Assembly: GCF_001577835.2 (NCBI RefSeq) | Contig: NC_029516.1 | Span: 71,617,221-71,681,220 of the forward strand | Direction: 5' to 3' | Length of the DNA stretch: 64,000 bases | Origin: Coturnix japonica | Taxonomy: Eukaryota; Chordata; Aves; Galliformes; Phasianidae | Shown: piece after piece, positions 49,036 to 62,570 of the stretch | Layout of the letters: each line of letters opens with the position of its first letter | Numbering within the stretch: position 1 is the first letter of the stretch | The notes under the pieces: model-generated | Seen by the model: the letters and a program-made list of their open reading frames with translations, nothing else | Told to the model about the DNA's origin: nothing | Database searches by the model: none | Position numbers and translations under genes: made by a program

Positions 49036-51673
49036 GCCATTTGGTTTGGGTAGACAATAACAATTGCCCTGGCTGTAAGCAAAGGCAGAACTTATTGAAC
49101 ATCTTTCAAACCACTGCCAGTGGGAAGAAAACATGAAGTCTTGAGTCATTCAAAAAGCCATCAGTAGCAGCAGTGAGCTTTGTGCTGCTCTTGTTTCAGT
49201 GATTTACCTTTTCTGTTTTCAGAATAAAACTAATTCCTATTGGCACTAACAGGAGAGTAGAATCATGTACAGGAATTCTTTGTACAGCATGCTGACAGAC
49301 AGGAAAATCGTGAAGGATCATTGCTGTTTAAGGCCACTTGTGGAGAACTGCGTGCTGGTCTGTGTTGTGTGGAAATGGAGTTTCCAAAAGCAGCGACTAT
49401 CAGGGGAAAGGCAAACCTGGAAGTGAAACTGACGGTGATTGCTTCAATACAAACCTCCTTTCTTACTCTTCTGTAGTTATTTTTCCTCTATGTAAGTACT
49501 TTGGGTGAAATGAGTAAACATTAAATATTGCTTTTATTCACCTCAAGTGCAATATTTGTGCAAAAATCAAGGTTACTAATTAATGTTAAAGGGGAAAAAA
49601 AACAAACACAAAACCTTCTGTCTTAAAAACATCTCAAACTCCTGTTTTCCCACCTGTCCAGGTAAGTACCTTACAGACATACTCTGAATATAGTTGCACT
49701 GTTAGGAAGAAATTCAACTTGGATACTTATCAAGTACCCAGTCCTACTCAACAAGAGCACCAATCCCTTTTGGTGTTCTTGTAAGATGTACGTGAGAAGT
49801 TAAAGCTTCTTGCTTCAAATTGTGAAGCTTTTCATAATTTTTAAACTGCCTCCAACAAAACCTTTCATTAAAGAAAACAAACAAACAAAACTACCCAACA
49901 CCCCTCCAAAACTCAAACTTCAGCCATCTTGATGGGATGTTTTGGTATATATGGGGCTGGAGGCTTGCTTTTTTGTGGCCCAAAGAGAAAGCCTTACTTG
50001 TTCTTCTTAAAGAGCAGTTATGCCTATTTCCAGACCACTACAATGGCTAGAACAAAGCTAAAGTGAATAAATAGAAACATGGTCATTTAGTTCTTCATGG
50101 ACATGTATGGGACTTTCTTGTGGTTAGTAGTAACTAGAGCAGCCACCTAACTTTATCAGATGTGGAGTTGTCTTGACTCGCATTGACTATACATACTTTC
50201 AGTAGCAGCGGACTTGTTTTCCAGTCTCTGTTTAAGGCTGGAAACTGGTTCCAGAAAGCAGTTTGGTTATTTGATAATAACTCTTTTCCCCTCCAGTATT
50301 TTGTGGGGTGGTGGTGGGGACGACAACCCTGTAATTGAGTTTGTTGAAGTTATATTTTTTACCATTACCCTTCATGTAGTTGAGTCGGTTCTATGGCTTA
50401 CTTAAGGGGCAGTGGTAATATCTGGGCATGCTCAGAGACTACTTAGGGGAATTTCCTCCCTATTGTCAAGTCCATAACTACCTGTGTTGTGATTGTAATC
50501 TGAATTGAGGGACTGAGCGTTTATTGCATAATGAATTATGTCTCACTTAGACCTCAGACTGCTCTTAGCTGTCACAGCTGGGCTTGGAATTGGATTATTT
50601 AACATTTAGAGGATGTGGATGTAGTATAAGAGAATGTACTATTAGTCCCATGTCAGAAGATTTAGTGGTAACCAAACTGGTACGAATATACATAGGCATG
50701 CCTTAATGTAATTAAGGTACTGTTAGATTTCTGTGGGCTTTGTAGGAACAGCGTTACACTGTTAGAAGGCCTCTGTCTGTGTGATAGGGTAGAGACTTAA
50801 TTCAGTGCCTTACAGTAATTGTAAAGCCAGAATATCAGAGAAGAAAGTGGAAAGCTATTTATGTCTTGGACTTTTTCTTTAATAAAGTACCTATGTTGAG
50901 TTTCTAAGTGCCTTTCTTCCTCTCTATCCAGTTTTCTATTCCTTTTCTTTTTCTAAAGAACCAGTCTTTTAAGTACCATTAAGCAAAACCATTGTATTTT
51001 AGGTGTTGGTAGAAAGGTTTGTCCTCTGGTCATCTTCTTTCAAAGGTTTTTATATAGAAAATTTTAAAGGAAAAGAAATAGAGCAGGTTTTGGTCAGAAT
51101 GCCACACTTACCTCAAATAGCTGCTCAAGTCCCTGACCTACTAACAGCAAAACCTTGTCTTCACAGCTTTTTATTTCAGTGTTAGGCAAGAATTTTAGAT
51201 AAGGTTACAGGGCTCGACTGTCAAAATCTGTTTTCTGATGTGTCTGCAGTTGACTTTTACCATCGTATATGCCCAAGTAAGAACAAAACCTTCATTTAGC
51301 TAGGGAATTAAGTCTACACAAGTAGTACCAGACAGCTTTTGCTGTGTTTTTTGAGTACAGATGACTTTGATCACTTTTCTTTGGATCATGGCTCTCTATC
51401 CTCACTAACCTTTTATTGATTTCAAGTTCCATTTGGGCTTCTATCAGCATGTGCAAGTGTCTACATATCATAATTTATTTTTAATGCACTGTTGTGTTGT
51501 GCCAGTTGTTTGGTTTTTTTTAGTCCTTCCTCTCTCCTGTTGACTCTCCCACCATGGTTCTTAATGCAGTGAAATGTTTTGCAGGGTGCTGCCTGCTCAT
51601 AAGTGTTCCAATCTGCAGTCTACGTGTTTAAAGTCCAGCATTTATCTGCACTTCATTTGTTATTTGTAGCAGA

Positions 51674-51702
51674 TTATATATATGTGTGTGTATGTATACA
51701 CA
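51674..51702. repeat. TA/TG microsatellite
   Basis: Short alternating TA, TG and TA/CA run. Confidence 0.85.
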
Positions 51703-52035
51703 CTTAAAAAATTAAATAACGGCTTAATATGCTGTTTGAGAGATTTCTGTTGCTCTTCCGTATTGTGAAGCTTTTAATTAGCAGGCAGCAAAATGAATTG
51801 TATGTACAAAGTAACCTCTTGGCCATTTGGAGGAGCTTCCTCACTGTGTGGCAGCTTGATCATTTCAGGGTTTAGAAGGACTACACTGAACTCTTGGCAC
51901 AGCCCTTCTTGAAAGCCTGGCAGCCCATGTCTTCTGGCTATGAGGTGTCAGTCTCTTCCAGTGTTGTCACGTCCATACAGCTTATGACTGAATGTAAACG
52001 GGTTGAACTTCTAAACCCTTGCTAGATGGGTGTTA

Positions 52036-52070
52036 TAAATATGTTATATATATATATATGTGTATATATT
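52036..52070. repeat. TA-rich microsatellite
   Basis: Mostly TA units with a TGTG interruption. Confidence 0.85.
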
Positions 52071-53471
52071 CATGTTTTGTGAAACCAAAATACTTAGCCT
52101 TTTGATGTAGAACCATGTTCCGCCTTGTAGGAAGGCCATGAAATAACCACACTTATGACCAAGGTGCAGAACACTCATGTGAATTTTGCATGTGGTCCAC
52201 CGTGGCCCTTCTGGGTTTCCTGCAGTTGCTGGTGTGTTTCCTGCTGGTGAGTCAGAACAAGATGAATTCTGGTTGTTTGTTTCATGAACATATGGATTCA
52301 AATTTAAATATTCATCTACATACAAGGAACTGAATTCTTTTTTTTGTATGTGCTTTATCATTTATTTGCTGACAATCTCAACTCTCCATTAGATTTTTAG
52401 ATGAGAGCCATAGTTAGATAAGAATTCTGATGCTTTGAACTGGTATTTTAAAATATAAAATAAACACTTAAAGTGTTTTACAACATGAGCTAGTTGCTTT
52501 CTCATTAGGAAATGGCACAGAGGACATGGAGCTTATGTCTTTCTAGCTCCACATAAGTCTTGGCTTTCCTATTTCCCTGAATTTATGCTTAAAGTCCTCT
52601 AGTTTGCCTCCATTCTTAGCACACGCCCTTGATCCAGTTTTTACTGCAACAAGTAAAACAACAAGTAACAAGTTTATTCTGGAGCTCAGAATTTGTTTTG
52701 CAGAAAAACAGCTTTTTGTTTTCTCCATAGAATTCTTTGAAATACACTATGGCTGCCATCAATTGTTCTGAACATGAAGCTGTTGCTTAAATCATTCCTA
52801 CTCTCAAAATGTCCCTTTTTCCAAATGAAGCTCTGTTGCCCTCATATAATCCTTGGTGATCCTTGACACGCCACTTTGTGGTGGATTTCATTTTATTTAG
52901 CAAAGTATCCCCATTGAAAACTGAATAATTACCTGCAGAATTCTGTACAGAAATAATTTTGTCTGAAAAGGTGATACTTGAAATAATGGCCGTAATTATG
53001 GTATGAAGGATTTGAGGTCTTTCAGTTTAGCTAGCAAAGGACTTGACTACATTTGAGCTCTGTAAACTGTCTTAAACAGCTAAGATGTCTGGGAGTTCTG
53101 GCTCATATGGGGTGTTAGGCTTTTAGAAGGCTGTTGGAGGGCTCCTTTGCTTTTGTATGTATAATATATCTATTCGGAGCTTGGAAGACACGGCGTGCTT
53201 AGGGAAAGCCACTGTTACTTGTTGAGGATACACTTGTTTATTTACACAGCAAAGCGGTTGAATCTTCGCTTTAACGGTAAAAATTTAGCTATATATTTAG
53301 CTAAAATGTGTGGATTAACAAATGTTGCTTCTCTAGACTTAAAAATATCTTCAGTATTTTTAGCTTGTCCTTAGAAACTCTCGGTGTTTATTGCTGGAAT
53401 GGAGCTTCTTGATATGTTTGGAATACAGAAATATTGAAGCGCTTATTTTTCTCCTTTGGGAAGTTTCAATA

Positions 53472-53799
53472 CCTGAAGGGAACTTACTCCCAGGAGGGGA
53501 GTAAACTCTTCGAAAAGGCTGACAATAGCAGGACACAGGGAAATGGTTTTAAGTTAAAAGAGGGAAGATTTAGGTTGGATGTTAGGGGGAAGTTCTTCAC
53601 TAGGAGAGTGGTGAGGCCCTGGAACAGGCTGCCCAGGGAGGTTGTGGATGCCCCGTCCTTGGAGGTGTTCAAGGCCAGGTTGGACGGGGCCCTGGGCAAC
53701 CTGATCTAGTAAATGTGTATGTTTGGTGGCCCTGCCAGGTAGGGGGGTTGGAACTACATGATCCTTGAGGTCCCTTCCAACCTGGGTCATTCTGTGATT
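53472..53799 (+). mobile_element. CR1 LINE 3' end, young subfamily, longest of three copies
   Basis: About 330 bases. It opens with 'acctgaagggaacttactcc', runs on through the last part of CR1 ORF2 in frame (FKLKEGRFRLDVRGKFFTRR, then VRPWNRLPREVVDAPSLEVF, then KARLDGALGNLI, stop), and ends in one ATTCTGTGA unit. The ORF2 tail is still open, which suggests a relatively recent insertion for this family. It is 5'-truncated, so it carries no complete reverse transcriptase. Confidence 0.95.
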
Positions 53800-56700
53800 A
53801 GCGATGTGGTGTGGTAGGTTCTTCTGACAGTAGCCTTAAATATGATACAACTGAATGACTGAATCAACTATCTTGGGTTTTTTTCTTCATTTGAAGAAAC
53901 AAGAAGTTCTTGGGCAGTATGTTTATGAAATAAGTAGTTATTCTGATATTTTTGTTAATGTTCTACTTGACTATTAAGGTTTTTAGCTCTTTCATTGAAG
54001 AATTGTGTTTTATAAGTGTGATTATCAACTTGACCTTTCCTTGCTGTGGAGATAGAGCAGGTACATTGGTTTGACCTTGGCTGATCAGGTCAAAGTGTGT
54101 TAAAGGTGAGTTGTGCTTGCCTAATTTGGCAGAATACCTGTGTACAACATCTTCAGTCTTTTCTGATTTCCTCTTTTCTGAGCCTGCTGTAGTTAAATAA
54201 GCCTTTAGAGTGATTTCTGTACTATATTTTACTACCTCAGGCAGCTGGTTATGGTCTTAATGCAGACCAGAGAGTAAGTGAGAGCGGCTGTCATACCTAT
54301 TGCACAGCTGCATCACAACTGAGGAATCCAGAATGAAAATTGGAGTAAATTATGCAGTGCGGACTGAGGTTTTCAAGTCATGAAGTTGGACAAAATAAGA
54401 ATGGCAAACGCAGTGATTAGCGCTGATAAGAAACTCCAAGCATATTGGAAATGGAAGACCAGCAAAGAAGATATTACCCAGTGTCCTAATAACCCAGTTT
54501 CCCTAAACCAGTGACTTGCTTTCCCTTTCCTTCCCACTTTTGATCTTTAAATGGCCACTGCAGCTGGGGAAGGACGCTTTCTCCCTTGTCACCCAGCTGC
54601 AGCCACATAAGGCAGTGGCTGTCCGGAACTGACCCTTGCCCGGTGCTGTGAGCTCACAACCACCACGCACTTCTAAGAATGTGACCCTGCAGAGTCGTTC
54701 CTTACCCAGAGCACTCGCTGTTGAATTTCACATCCTCCTACAAAATGTTTACAGGCAGGAGCAGCAGGGTAAGCAGACAGAAATAGAAAACCAAATTGTC
54801 AGTTCTGTACATCTCAAGCACTTTTAAGCATGTTGGCTTAAATTTGACTTACTTAAAGCAGCAGGCTGTTCTGAACTAAACATAAAAGGTTAGAGAATTG
54901 CTTGTTCTGCTTTTATTGTCTTCTTGATTAAAAGCAAGAGCAATTGAATTGGTTTTTTAGAGATTCGTTGCTAAAGATTTCCTTCTCTCATTTGGAGTTA
55001 CTTCCTGTCTAGTGGTGTTCAGCCAGATTGTGTGAGCACTGATTTTCCATGCCGTGTGTAGGTTGGTCCCTGCCTGTCTCCCAGAAAAGTATGAAGCTTT
55101 GGTGGGTTGGCAGCTTCCCTCTGAAAGCCTGTTAGATGGCAGTACAATTAAGAGAATGGAAGCAGTTGATCCTCAACAACTGAGGATATCTTTTGGGTTC
55201 TCTGTAGAATACAAGAAATGAGTCAGATTTATTATGAATCTGGTTAATGTAGATGGGGTCCATTTTGAATTATTCCAAAAAATAAGATAATAAAGCTTCA
55301 TATACCGCCCCACACGATATGGTTTCAACAGAAATTCTCACATTTTAATTCTATTTACATTGCACCTTTGGCACCTGCCTGTTACTAAGATTTTCAGGCT
55401 TTCTGTAGGCCTTAGAAAGACTCTGGCACATTTTATCTACCTCTACTTGTGCTGCGGCTTGTCCTGCTTAAATTCATGCATAAAAGTAATAATTGGTAGC
55501 AGAGATCCCCAGTGATGGACTAAAAGCACACACCGGCTGTGTTTATAATTCAGTTTGCAGTCTGAATGTCCGTAGTACAAATAGAGCATCAACTCCAGCA
55601 CAAATACAAAGGTGTAAACGCAGAATGACCTTACTCCACAAGATGTAGCTCTCACTATTACAAGTTTCCTAAGGGTGTGTTGCCAGGATTTTAAAGCAAG
55701 TTGGGTGAGACAGGGTGGGTAAAGAAATGAGGTCAAATGTAGGTGGTAGCAGAGCTCTGGAATGCTTTAAAGCAGAGGTTGAAGAGGTTTTCTGTGGACA
55801 TGTATGGCACAGACTTCTGAGCTGTGGAACTAATGATGCTTTCTTATAGATCAGTCAGTTTATGTATGTATGCGCTATAACTCAGTGACCTTAGTTTCCT
55901 CCTCTCACAGGCAAAGAACGCATTTACTTCGGCTTGCTGGGAGTATAGTGTGTTTCTGTTGGTGCCTGGTAGGTATGGGCTGATGGGTTTGCTTCCTGTT
56001 GACAGCTAGTGTGCTAGAGCTGACCCCCGCTACCCTGCTTGGTGAAAATGTTGCCTTATTTGATGGGGTATCCGAAATTTCTCAGAGGTTTCTGCACAAT
56101 GTCAGTAATGGCCAATGAGTCTTTTGGTGGTGGTGAGAAAAAACAAGCAGGCCTGAGTGTGACCACTTAAGCTTAGTAAGTTCATTTACTAAGTTCACCT
56201 ACACTTTGCACAGTGTGCCAGTTCCCCTCCTGGAGCTGGGCTGCAACATGCTTTGTTGTGCAGAGCTTTTCTCTACATCAATGCCATCACCGCGTGTTTA
56301 ACGTGTACACACATCTGCCTTTTTTTTTCTGAAGGTTGTTACGTAGCTGGCACATAGTTTGTAAATACAGTGAACGTGGTAACTTTAGATAGGGTCTTTT
56401 TAATTGAGCGCTGAGAACCTGCAGCCCCGCATGCATTGTTTTATTCAAGCTTGAAGTAATTCACTTAGGAAGAGGTAGGGCATTTTCATGTCAGTACTTC
56501 TGGGAGGTGCTGACTAAACATCCTCTTCCTCCCCCTCATCCCTGCTGAGCACAATTCATATTCCCTGGCTGTGGTCTCCTCCCCTCCTCTCCCTCGCATT
56601 TGTTGGCTGTAATCTGTTTCTGGTAGAGTGTTTGTATTTGAATTTGCTTCTGAGAAGTCTGGGTGACTTTCCTTAAAGCCAAAGGACCCACCTGCTCAGA

Positions 56701-59337
56701 TTGTCACACAGGAAGCAGCTGAACTCAAAGCCACACTGCTCAGGCTTTCACCTTGCCCTTGGTTTCAGTCTTGCCAGATGTAGTGTTAACACAACAGCCA
56801 CTTGTTTGTGTAAGCGATTCTTTCTTAACACTTGATTGGCAGTAATTTCATGTATGTACTTCTGTATTTACTTTCACAGTAAAGGATGTGGCATTTTATT
56901 TTTCTCCATTTCCTTACGCTTACGAAGCACACTTTCATTTTCCTTTTTGGCACTTGAGCTCTCTTTGCTTTTTCTTCACTCTTCTCTGCTCTCCTTCAAC
57001 AAGAAACATTCTCTTTTTCTCCTTTCAGGATGGATAATATATTTTCCCTTTTTCAGTATCGCTTTTCAGGTATCTGTTTCTGTTCCTTTCCATCCTTGGC
57101 TTGTCATCTCGCACATCAGGTTACGTTGATCCTAATGCAGTTTTCTTGTTTCTATTTGTAAGGCGTGTGGGATGGCAGTCTTTCAGAGCAGCCTGTTTGA
57201 TGCATTGGCTACAATGTCTATTTTTGCTGCTGCCTGTTTATCACCGCAAGTAAAGATGATGAGAAATGGTGCCTATCCCGACTGACTTAAGGATGAGTCA
57301 CACCGCCTAATGTACAGACAGATTTTCAGCACTTGAACTAATGAATTTTGGTCATAATACCTGCAACAAAACACCTGATGTCAGACTTCGGATGAAGTCA
57401 GTTTTTATGAACCAGATTCCACAGGAGATCAGCGAATGACAATGAAATAATTAGTCGCAGCAACAAGATAAGTTACTCCTTTGTGTTAACACCTTACCCA
57501 CAAGATAAGAGCAGCAGCACCATGTTCATCTCAGCCTTGCTCTTATTTTTGAGCTGTTGAGCAAGTGAAGCGAACACACTCAGAAGGGCATTGCTGTTGC
57601 AGGTTAACGTTTCCTAAATGCTTCTATGCTAAAGAATTGCACCTCCGGTGGACTTGGCCCTAGAAATCATTTTTCAGCCCCTTTTCTAGTGGGTGAGCAA
57701 GTTGATTGGGCTTATTTTTAGCTGCGATGACAAGGGATGGGACAGACTTCATGACTGGGGGAGAGGAGGAAGCAGGAGGGAGTGTCCCCTGTGATGGCAG
57801 CACTGCATTATGTCATCTTGTCTGGCCACACCCATGGCAGTGTAGTCAAAGGCTGAAGGCTCCTGCGTGTTTGCCCTTTCCTTGCCGGGTAGCACTTTCC
57901 TTCCTTAGCTGGAAACCTGCAGGCAGGCTAATATGTCTAATAACATTGCTGCCTATGTGACATGAGAAAAACACACGGGTGATGTTCATCTCATGTCTGC
58001 TTGTGAGGACTTGGTCTCACCAACTGAAACTCAAGCATAAAGGGAGGAATTGGGAAGCTTACCTTTCTTAAAGCTTTTATTCACCTAAGCCTGTTAGTAT
58101 GATTGGGTGCTTGGGCACTGCTCAGGGCTTTCTCTGTACACGGTGCTAGTCTGCGTTCTCCACAGTCATTTTGAAAACCCATTTAAGTATGTTCTCCAAA
58201 TATTCTTAGGTCTCTAAAATGCGTGTTGGGATACGCTTAATGTCTAATGCTGGGATGAGTGGGAAGATCTGCTTTTGTGAAATGCCAAAAAACTACAGTG
58301 TTTGAGGCGAGATTTTTCTAAAAACGGATCCTTATTGAAGACATTTTAAACAGTTGTGTGAATTACGTGACTGTGTTAGAAGTATATACAATTACTGTAG
58401 CACTTCAGGTACACATTTAGTATCCCTTTTGGGAGAAGATAAGAAACATGTTTTGCTACACAGAAATAGAAACACTTGAGTTTTCAGTCCCCATCCTATA
58501 CAGGAGAACATAGCTTACTTGAGGCTTTCTTGTCTGTCTGCTCAGAAAACATACATGCTGAAGGCAATCCAAACAGTTGTCTGAAAGGTGTTGTAATTGC
58601 TTCTATAAACTAGGATTAGGGCTTTTAAGATGCCCAGTGGATTGTGGGATATTTGCAAGTCCTTGCTTAACCTCTAATAGAAGAATACATAGCAAGATAA
58701 TAAAAATAAAATAACGTCCAGAGCAGTAAACGTGTTCAGGTAACAAAGTGACAGAGTGATGATGCACTTGGTCACCCTGCCCTTCTGAGGACACTGTCTC
58801 ATCTAAGTGAGTGCTTGGCTGCCAAAGGTGGATGGAGGCTGGAGTTCAGCTCCCCAAAGTGCTTCTGGGAGAATTTAAAGCCTGAAGGAGTAGTTAGCAT
58901 CCCCACCCCTTGACAGAAAGGAAGATGTTTTACCATGCTTTACCTGTGATGGCCTGATTCAGTGAAGCACTGTGAGTGTTAAATAGCTTTTCTAGGAAAG
59001 GACTTGGCTGCTGGCACACAGCTGTGTGCCAAGGTCTATAGGAGCATGAGTTGTGATCGCTCTTTCCCAGCTGGATAAACAACATGTAGCCCAAAGTTTT
59101 GTTGTGCTTATGCTTAGACTGAGATGACTTGTACACAAATTCAGCTTTGCTTCTAGTCACAGGGAGGCTATGTGGCTTCAAGGAAGGCTGAGATAATGCT
59201 GATGACTTCGTCATTGACCTCTTGATACAGATTAAGAAGCAGGTAGGACATGCTGAAGGAAGCTACTCCAAACTGGAGGGAGTTAAAGGGGCAAACTCAA
59301 GGTTTGTGCTGTAGTTGAGAGTCAGGGACAAGGAAGA
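53800..59337. other. Intron 1 stretch, unique sequence
   Basis: No gene recognised. It contains a 20-bp palindrome at 59,012-59,031. Confidence 0.4.
59012..59031. repeat. Perfect 20-bp palindrome with CAGCTG centre
   Basis: TGGCACACAGCTGTGTGCCA is identical on both strands and is centred on an E-box core. Confidence 0.95.
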
Positions 59338-59340
59338 ATC

Positions 59341-59690
59341 TCAGAATCACAGAATCAGAGAATTGTAGGGGTTGGAAGGGACCTCTAGAGATCATCGAGT
59401 CCAACCCCCCTGCCAAAGCAGGCTCCCTACACCACGTCACACAGGTAGGCGTCCAGGCAGGTCTTAAATATCTCCAGAGAAGGAGACTCCACCACCTCCC
59501 TGGGCAGCCTGTTCCAGTGCTCCATCACCCTCACCATAAAGAAGTTCTTCCGCACATTCATGCAGAACTTCCTATGCTGTAGTTTCATCTCATTACCCCT
59601 AGTCCTATCCCCACGCACTACTGAAAAGAGACCAGACTCACCACTATGGCTCCCACACCTCAGGTATTTATAAATAAGAAGCAGGGCAAA
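59341..59690 (-). mobile_element. CR1 LINE 3' end, minus strand
   Basis: From 'cagaatcacagaatcagag' (3' terminal units) up through the ORF2 C-terminus, whose minus-strand reading gives HRKFCMNVRKNFFMVRVMEH, then WNRLPREVVESPSLEIFKTC, and a stop after CDVV. The frame is open over about 100 codons. It is a different subfamily from the plus-strand trio, with the opposite orientation to the host gene. Confidence 0.95.
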
Positions 59691-59837
59691 AGAGAAGCAA
59701 AGAAGAAGGAAAACAGATGTGAAGGGGTGGCGAGAGTAAATACGGAGAATATACAAATACTCCAGGAGCAGACTCTGTAAAAAGAATACCAGCTATTTAA
59801 GTTGGTAGTAATAAGCATGGTTTGTAGTTTTAGTATT

Positions 59838-59852
59838 TACTCTGTGTGTGTG
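59838..59852. repeat. (TG)n microsatellite
   Basis: A short run of TG units followed by T-rich sequence. Confidence 0.75.
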
Positions 59853-61499
59853 TGTTTTTTCTTTTCCTTTCCCGACCTATATTAGCTGTGTGACCGAAGC
59901 TAAGTGCTACTGTTCTTTCCTGGACTTCTGTGCTGTTCTGTCATGTCTGCCCAGTACAAAGATAAACAGTTCTTAATGTTTTCGTTTCTATTTTTGTTAC
60001 TGTCCAGTTCCAAAAATTTCCCCAAAATATGGTAAACTTTACTAAAATAAGGCGTCTATAGGTGGACTACCACACATCTAAAACAAGCAAGGAAACCCTT
60101 CCTTCCTGCTTCCTTAAGTTGAATAGATGGAGAAGAAAATACTGTAGAAATAGATCGTGGACAGAAACTAACTGTTTAAAAAATAATCTCATATTTACTT
60201 TTAATAAGACAAAACAATAAGAGAAAAAAATAAGGCCATGGGGTCTGCATATTTCACTGATTCTGTGCCCAGTGAGACTAATCGAAGCATATGTGTCAGA
60301 TACCAGTTTTGGGTCTGTTTGTGTTGCCAGCTTTCGACTCAATTTTGCTCTCCAAAACCATTTTGCCTTGTATGTGGCTGTGGTTTAAACTGTGTAGCTC
60401 CTTCTCAAATAAGTAGTTGTGTGCTTTAGGGCTGTCTTACAAGTTACCCCTCACAACCATGCGTTGTTCTGAAGACTTTTTCCAGAGCATCTGTTAGGAA
60501 CAAGTGAACAAAGCAATTTTAATATATGTTCTCCAGATGTTCTGGCTCTACTGACACAGCCACAGTGGAGATGGTTCTGCCCAGCTGTGGAGCACCCAGT
60601 AACAGAGCAGCTCTCATCGCCTTGAGGTATTTCTCCAGGGATTGTCTGTCCCAGTGCTTTCAGAGCCTGCTTCTCTCCTCCCACCCCCATGGGGGGAGCA
60701 GAAAGTAGGGAAGCAGTTTAAGTAGCTGCTTTTGGAAGACATGGGAAGGAAGTAAGCCACTCTTGTCGAGTGGACTTGAGAGGTCCAAGTCAAGAGAACA
60801 GCAGAAGCTACAGTGAGAGCCTTGCTATCTCCTGCTTTATCAGGGTCTCCAAGGTGGAGAGGAGTACCACTGAGACTGCCATGTTTGCTGGGATTTGGAT
60901 CTTGCCCTAACTAACTTGAATCCAGCCAAACAGAATCTGTGTTTACTTGATGTGGTCTTGTCTCTTCTGAAGAAACGTGTGTCTGGAATACCGGGCAGTG
61001 ACTCAGTTGTTTTGTGCTCATTCTTCTGTCCCTTCTTATTTTAAGACTTGCCTGGAGGTGAAAGAGGTATTACCTTTTAAAGGTGTATTTTACTCAGGGT
61101 GGAATTCCCATGAGATGACATCAACCATAGCTGGTCACACAGCTGGGCAGTCAGTCCACTTCTAACCTGGGCTGCCTTTGCTGACATGGATGCTTTCAGA
61201 GATGGTGCTTGTGGCACAGAGGTAGGTGTATTTGTAGCAAGTTTTTCCTGACTGTAAGTGCCTGGAGTAAGATATAATTGACACAGCTAAACTTGGCTTC
61301 TTCCTGCTCTTTCTCCCATAACCCAAAACCCAAGTTCCTCAACCGCATCTAGCTTAGCATCTGTCCGTTTTTCCTCTGAATTGATGTTCTTACAGGAGTA
61401 TTATGGAAATTAGTTCATTAAATCACGTTCAGAGGTTTTCCTGCTGTTAAATCAGGCAATACTTCGCAGTTAATGTTTCTCCTCAAAAAGTTGTGATTT
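59853..61499. other. Intron 1 stretch, unique sequence
   Basis: Nothing recognised. Confidence 0.4.
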
Positions 61500-62570
61500 A
61501 GAAGGTGAAAGGTTACGATACTGCGTCAAATCAGTAGTTCATGTAGCCAAATATTTTGTCCTCAGCAGCAGCAGTGATGGCTTTGTAGGGACAACATGTG
61601 GATGTTGCTCATGATCCTCCTCCTCTTGTAGCTTTCGGTCATTGTTAGAATCTGCATCACCAGCTGTTCCTTCAGTATCTGCTCATGACCCTGAGGTAAC
61701 AGCTGGCAAGGAACTTCTGCAGTCTGTGTTGATCTTATCTGCTGTCATGAGGTTTTTGTAAGCTTTGAATATATTCCAGTCCTCCAACTCAAGTTTGAAT
61801 CAGAGAGGCCTAGTTTCATCAGTCTTCTCAAGGGGTCACTCCTCTGTGTCTTTAGTCCTTCAGTTGTCTCCTTTCTAGATAAGATGTCAATGCAGTGCCT
61901 TTACATAGCAACAGGATAACTTTCTGCCTTGTTTTCTGTCCACACTTATTGATGCTCAACTCAACAATGGCTGAGGTCCCTTTTGAAATAGTAAATTCAG
62001 GTACTAATGAGGTATGGAAGCACATTTTGCTTTTTCCTTGTATTCTTTGACATCCCTGCACTGAAGCTCACCCATCAGACTTTGCTCTTGCCTTCAATTT
62101 TGTGAGCTCCTTTCAAAGTTCATAGCTTACCACTGCAGCAAGTTGCCTGAAAATGCCTGGCTTTGTCTTCAGGCTTCAGCTATGATGTCTCCAGGTGACT
62201 GCAGATAGATAGTGAACAAAATTGAGGCCCAGCAGTGCTGCCAGCTCAGTGCCATCGCCAGTTCTTCTGCCTACTGGAAAGTTGGCTATTAAGTCTTATC
62301 CTTCCTTATCGTTAGCCAGCTTTCTGTCCAGGGATGCTCTGTAACCAGGCAACTTGATTTCGTGCCGTATGCTATTAAAGAAGCGGTCTGGGCTTTCTGA
62401 AAATCCAAATATGTTTTCTTTGGATCCTGTGTGCCTGTCTGCTTGACGTGCCAGCATTCTAGTGGGGCAGGGTTTCCCTTTTTCAAGATGTTATTCGCTT
62501 TCATCCAGCAGACTGTGTGTGCTGTGCCCTTCTTCTCTGGGGTTTTGCCATGGAAAGAGGTCACAATTTA
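61500..62570 (-). mobile_element. Ancient CR1/L3-type LINE remnant, about 1 kb
   Basis: Two parts in consistent order. The section 62,170-62,540 matches the reverse complement of the CR1/L3 reverse-transcriptase region ('cgttagccagctttctgtcc', 'gggctttctgaaaatccaaata', 'agggtttccctttttcaaga'). The section 61,500-61,900 resembles its 3' portion ('aatcagtagttcatgtagcc', 'ctagtttcatcagtcttctc'). Highly diverged and not coding. Confidence 0.6.

Larger units (their letters stand above)
49036..53471. other. Intron 1 stretch, AT-rich unique sequence
   Basis: No gene recognised. It contains two TA/TG microsatellites (51,674-51,702 and 52,036-52,070). Confidence 0.4.

Noticed and set aside
52543-52728. 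Minus-strand 61-codon frame with a hydrophobic stretch
   Set aside because: Appears to be chance coding in AT-rich intron; no signal peptide cleavage site or family likeness.
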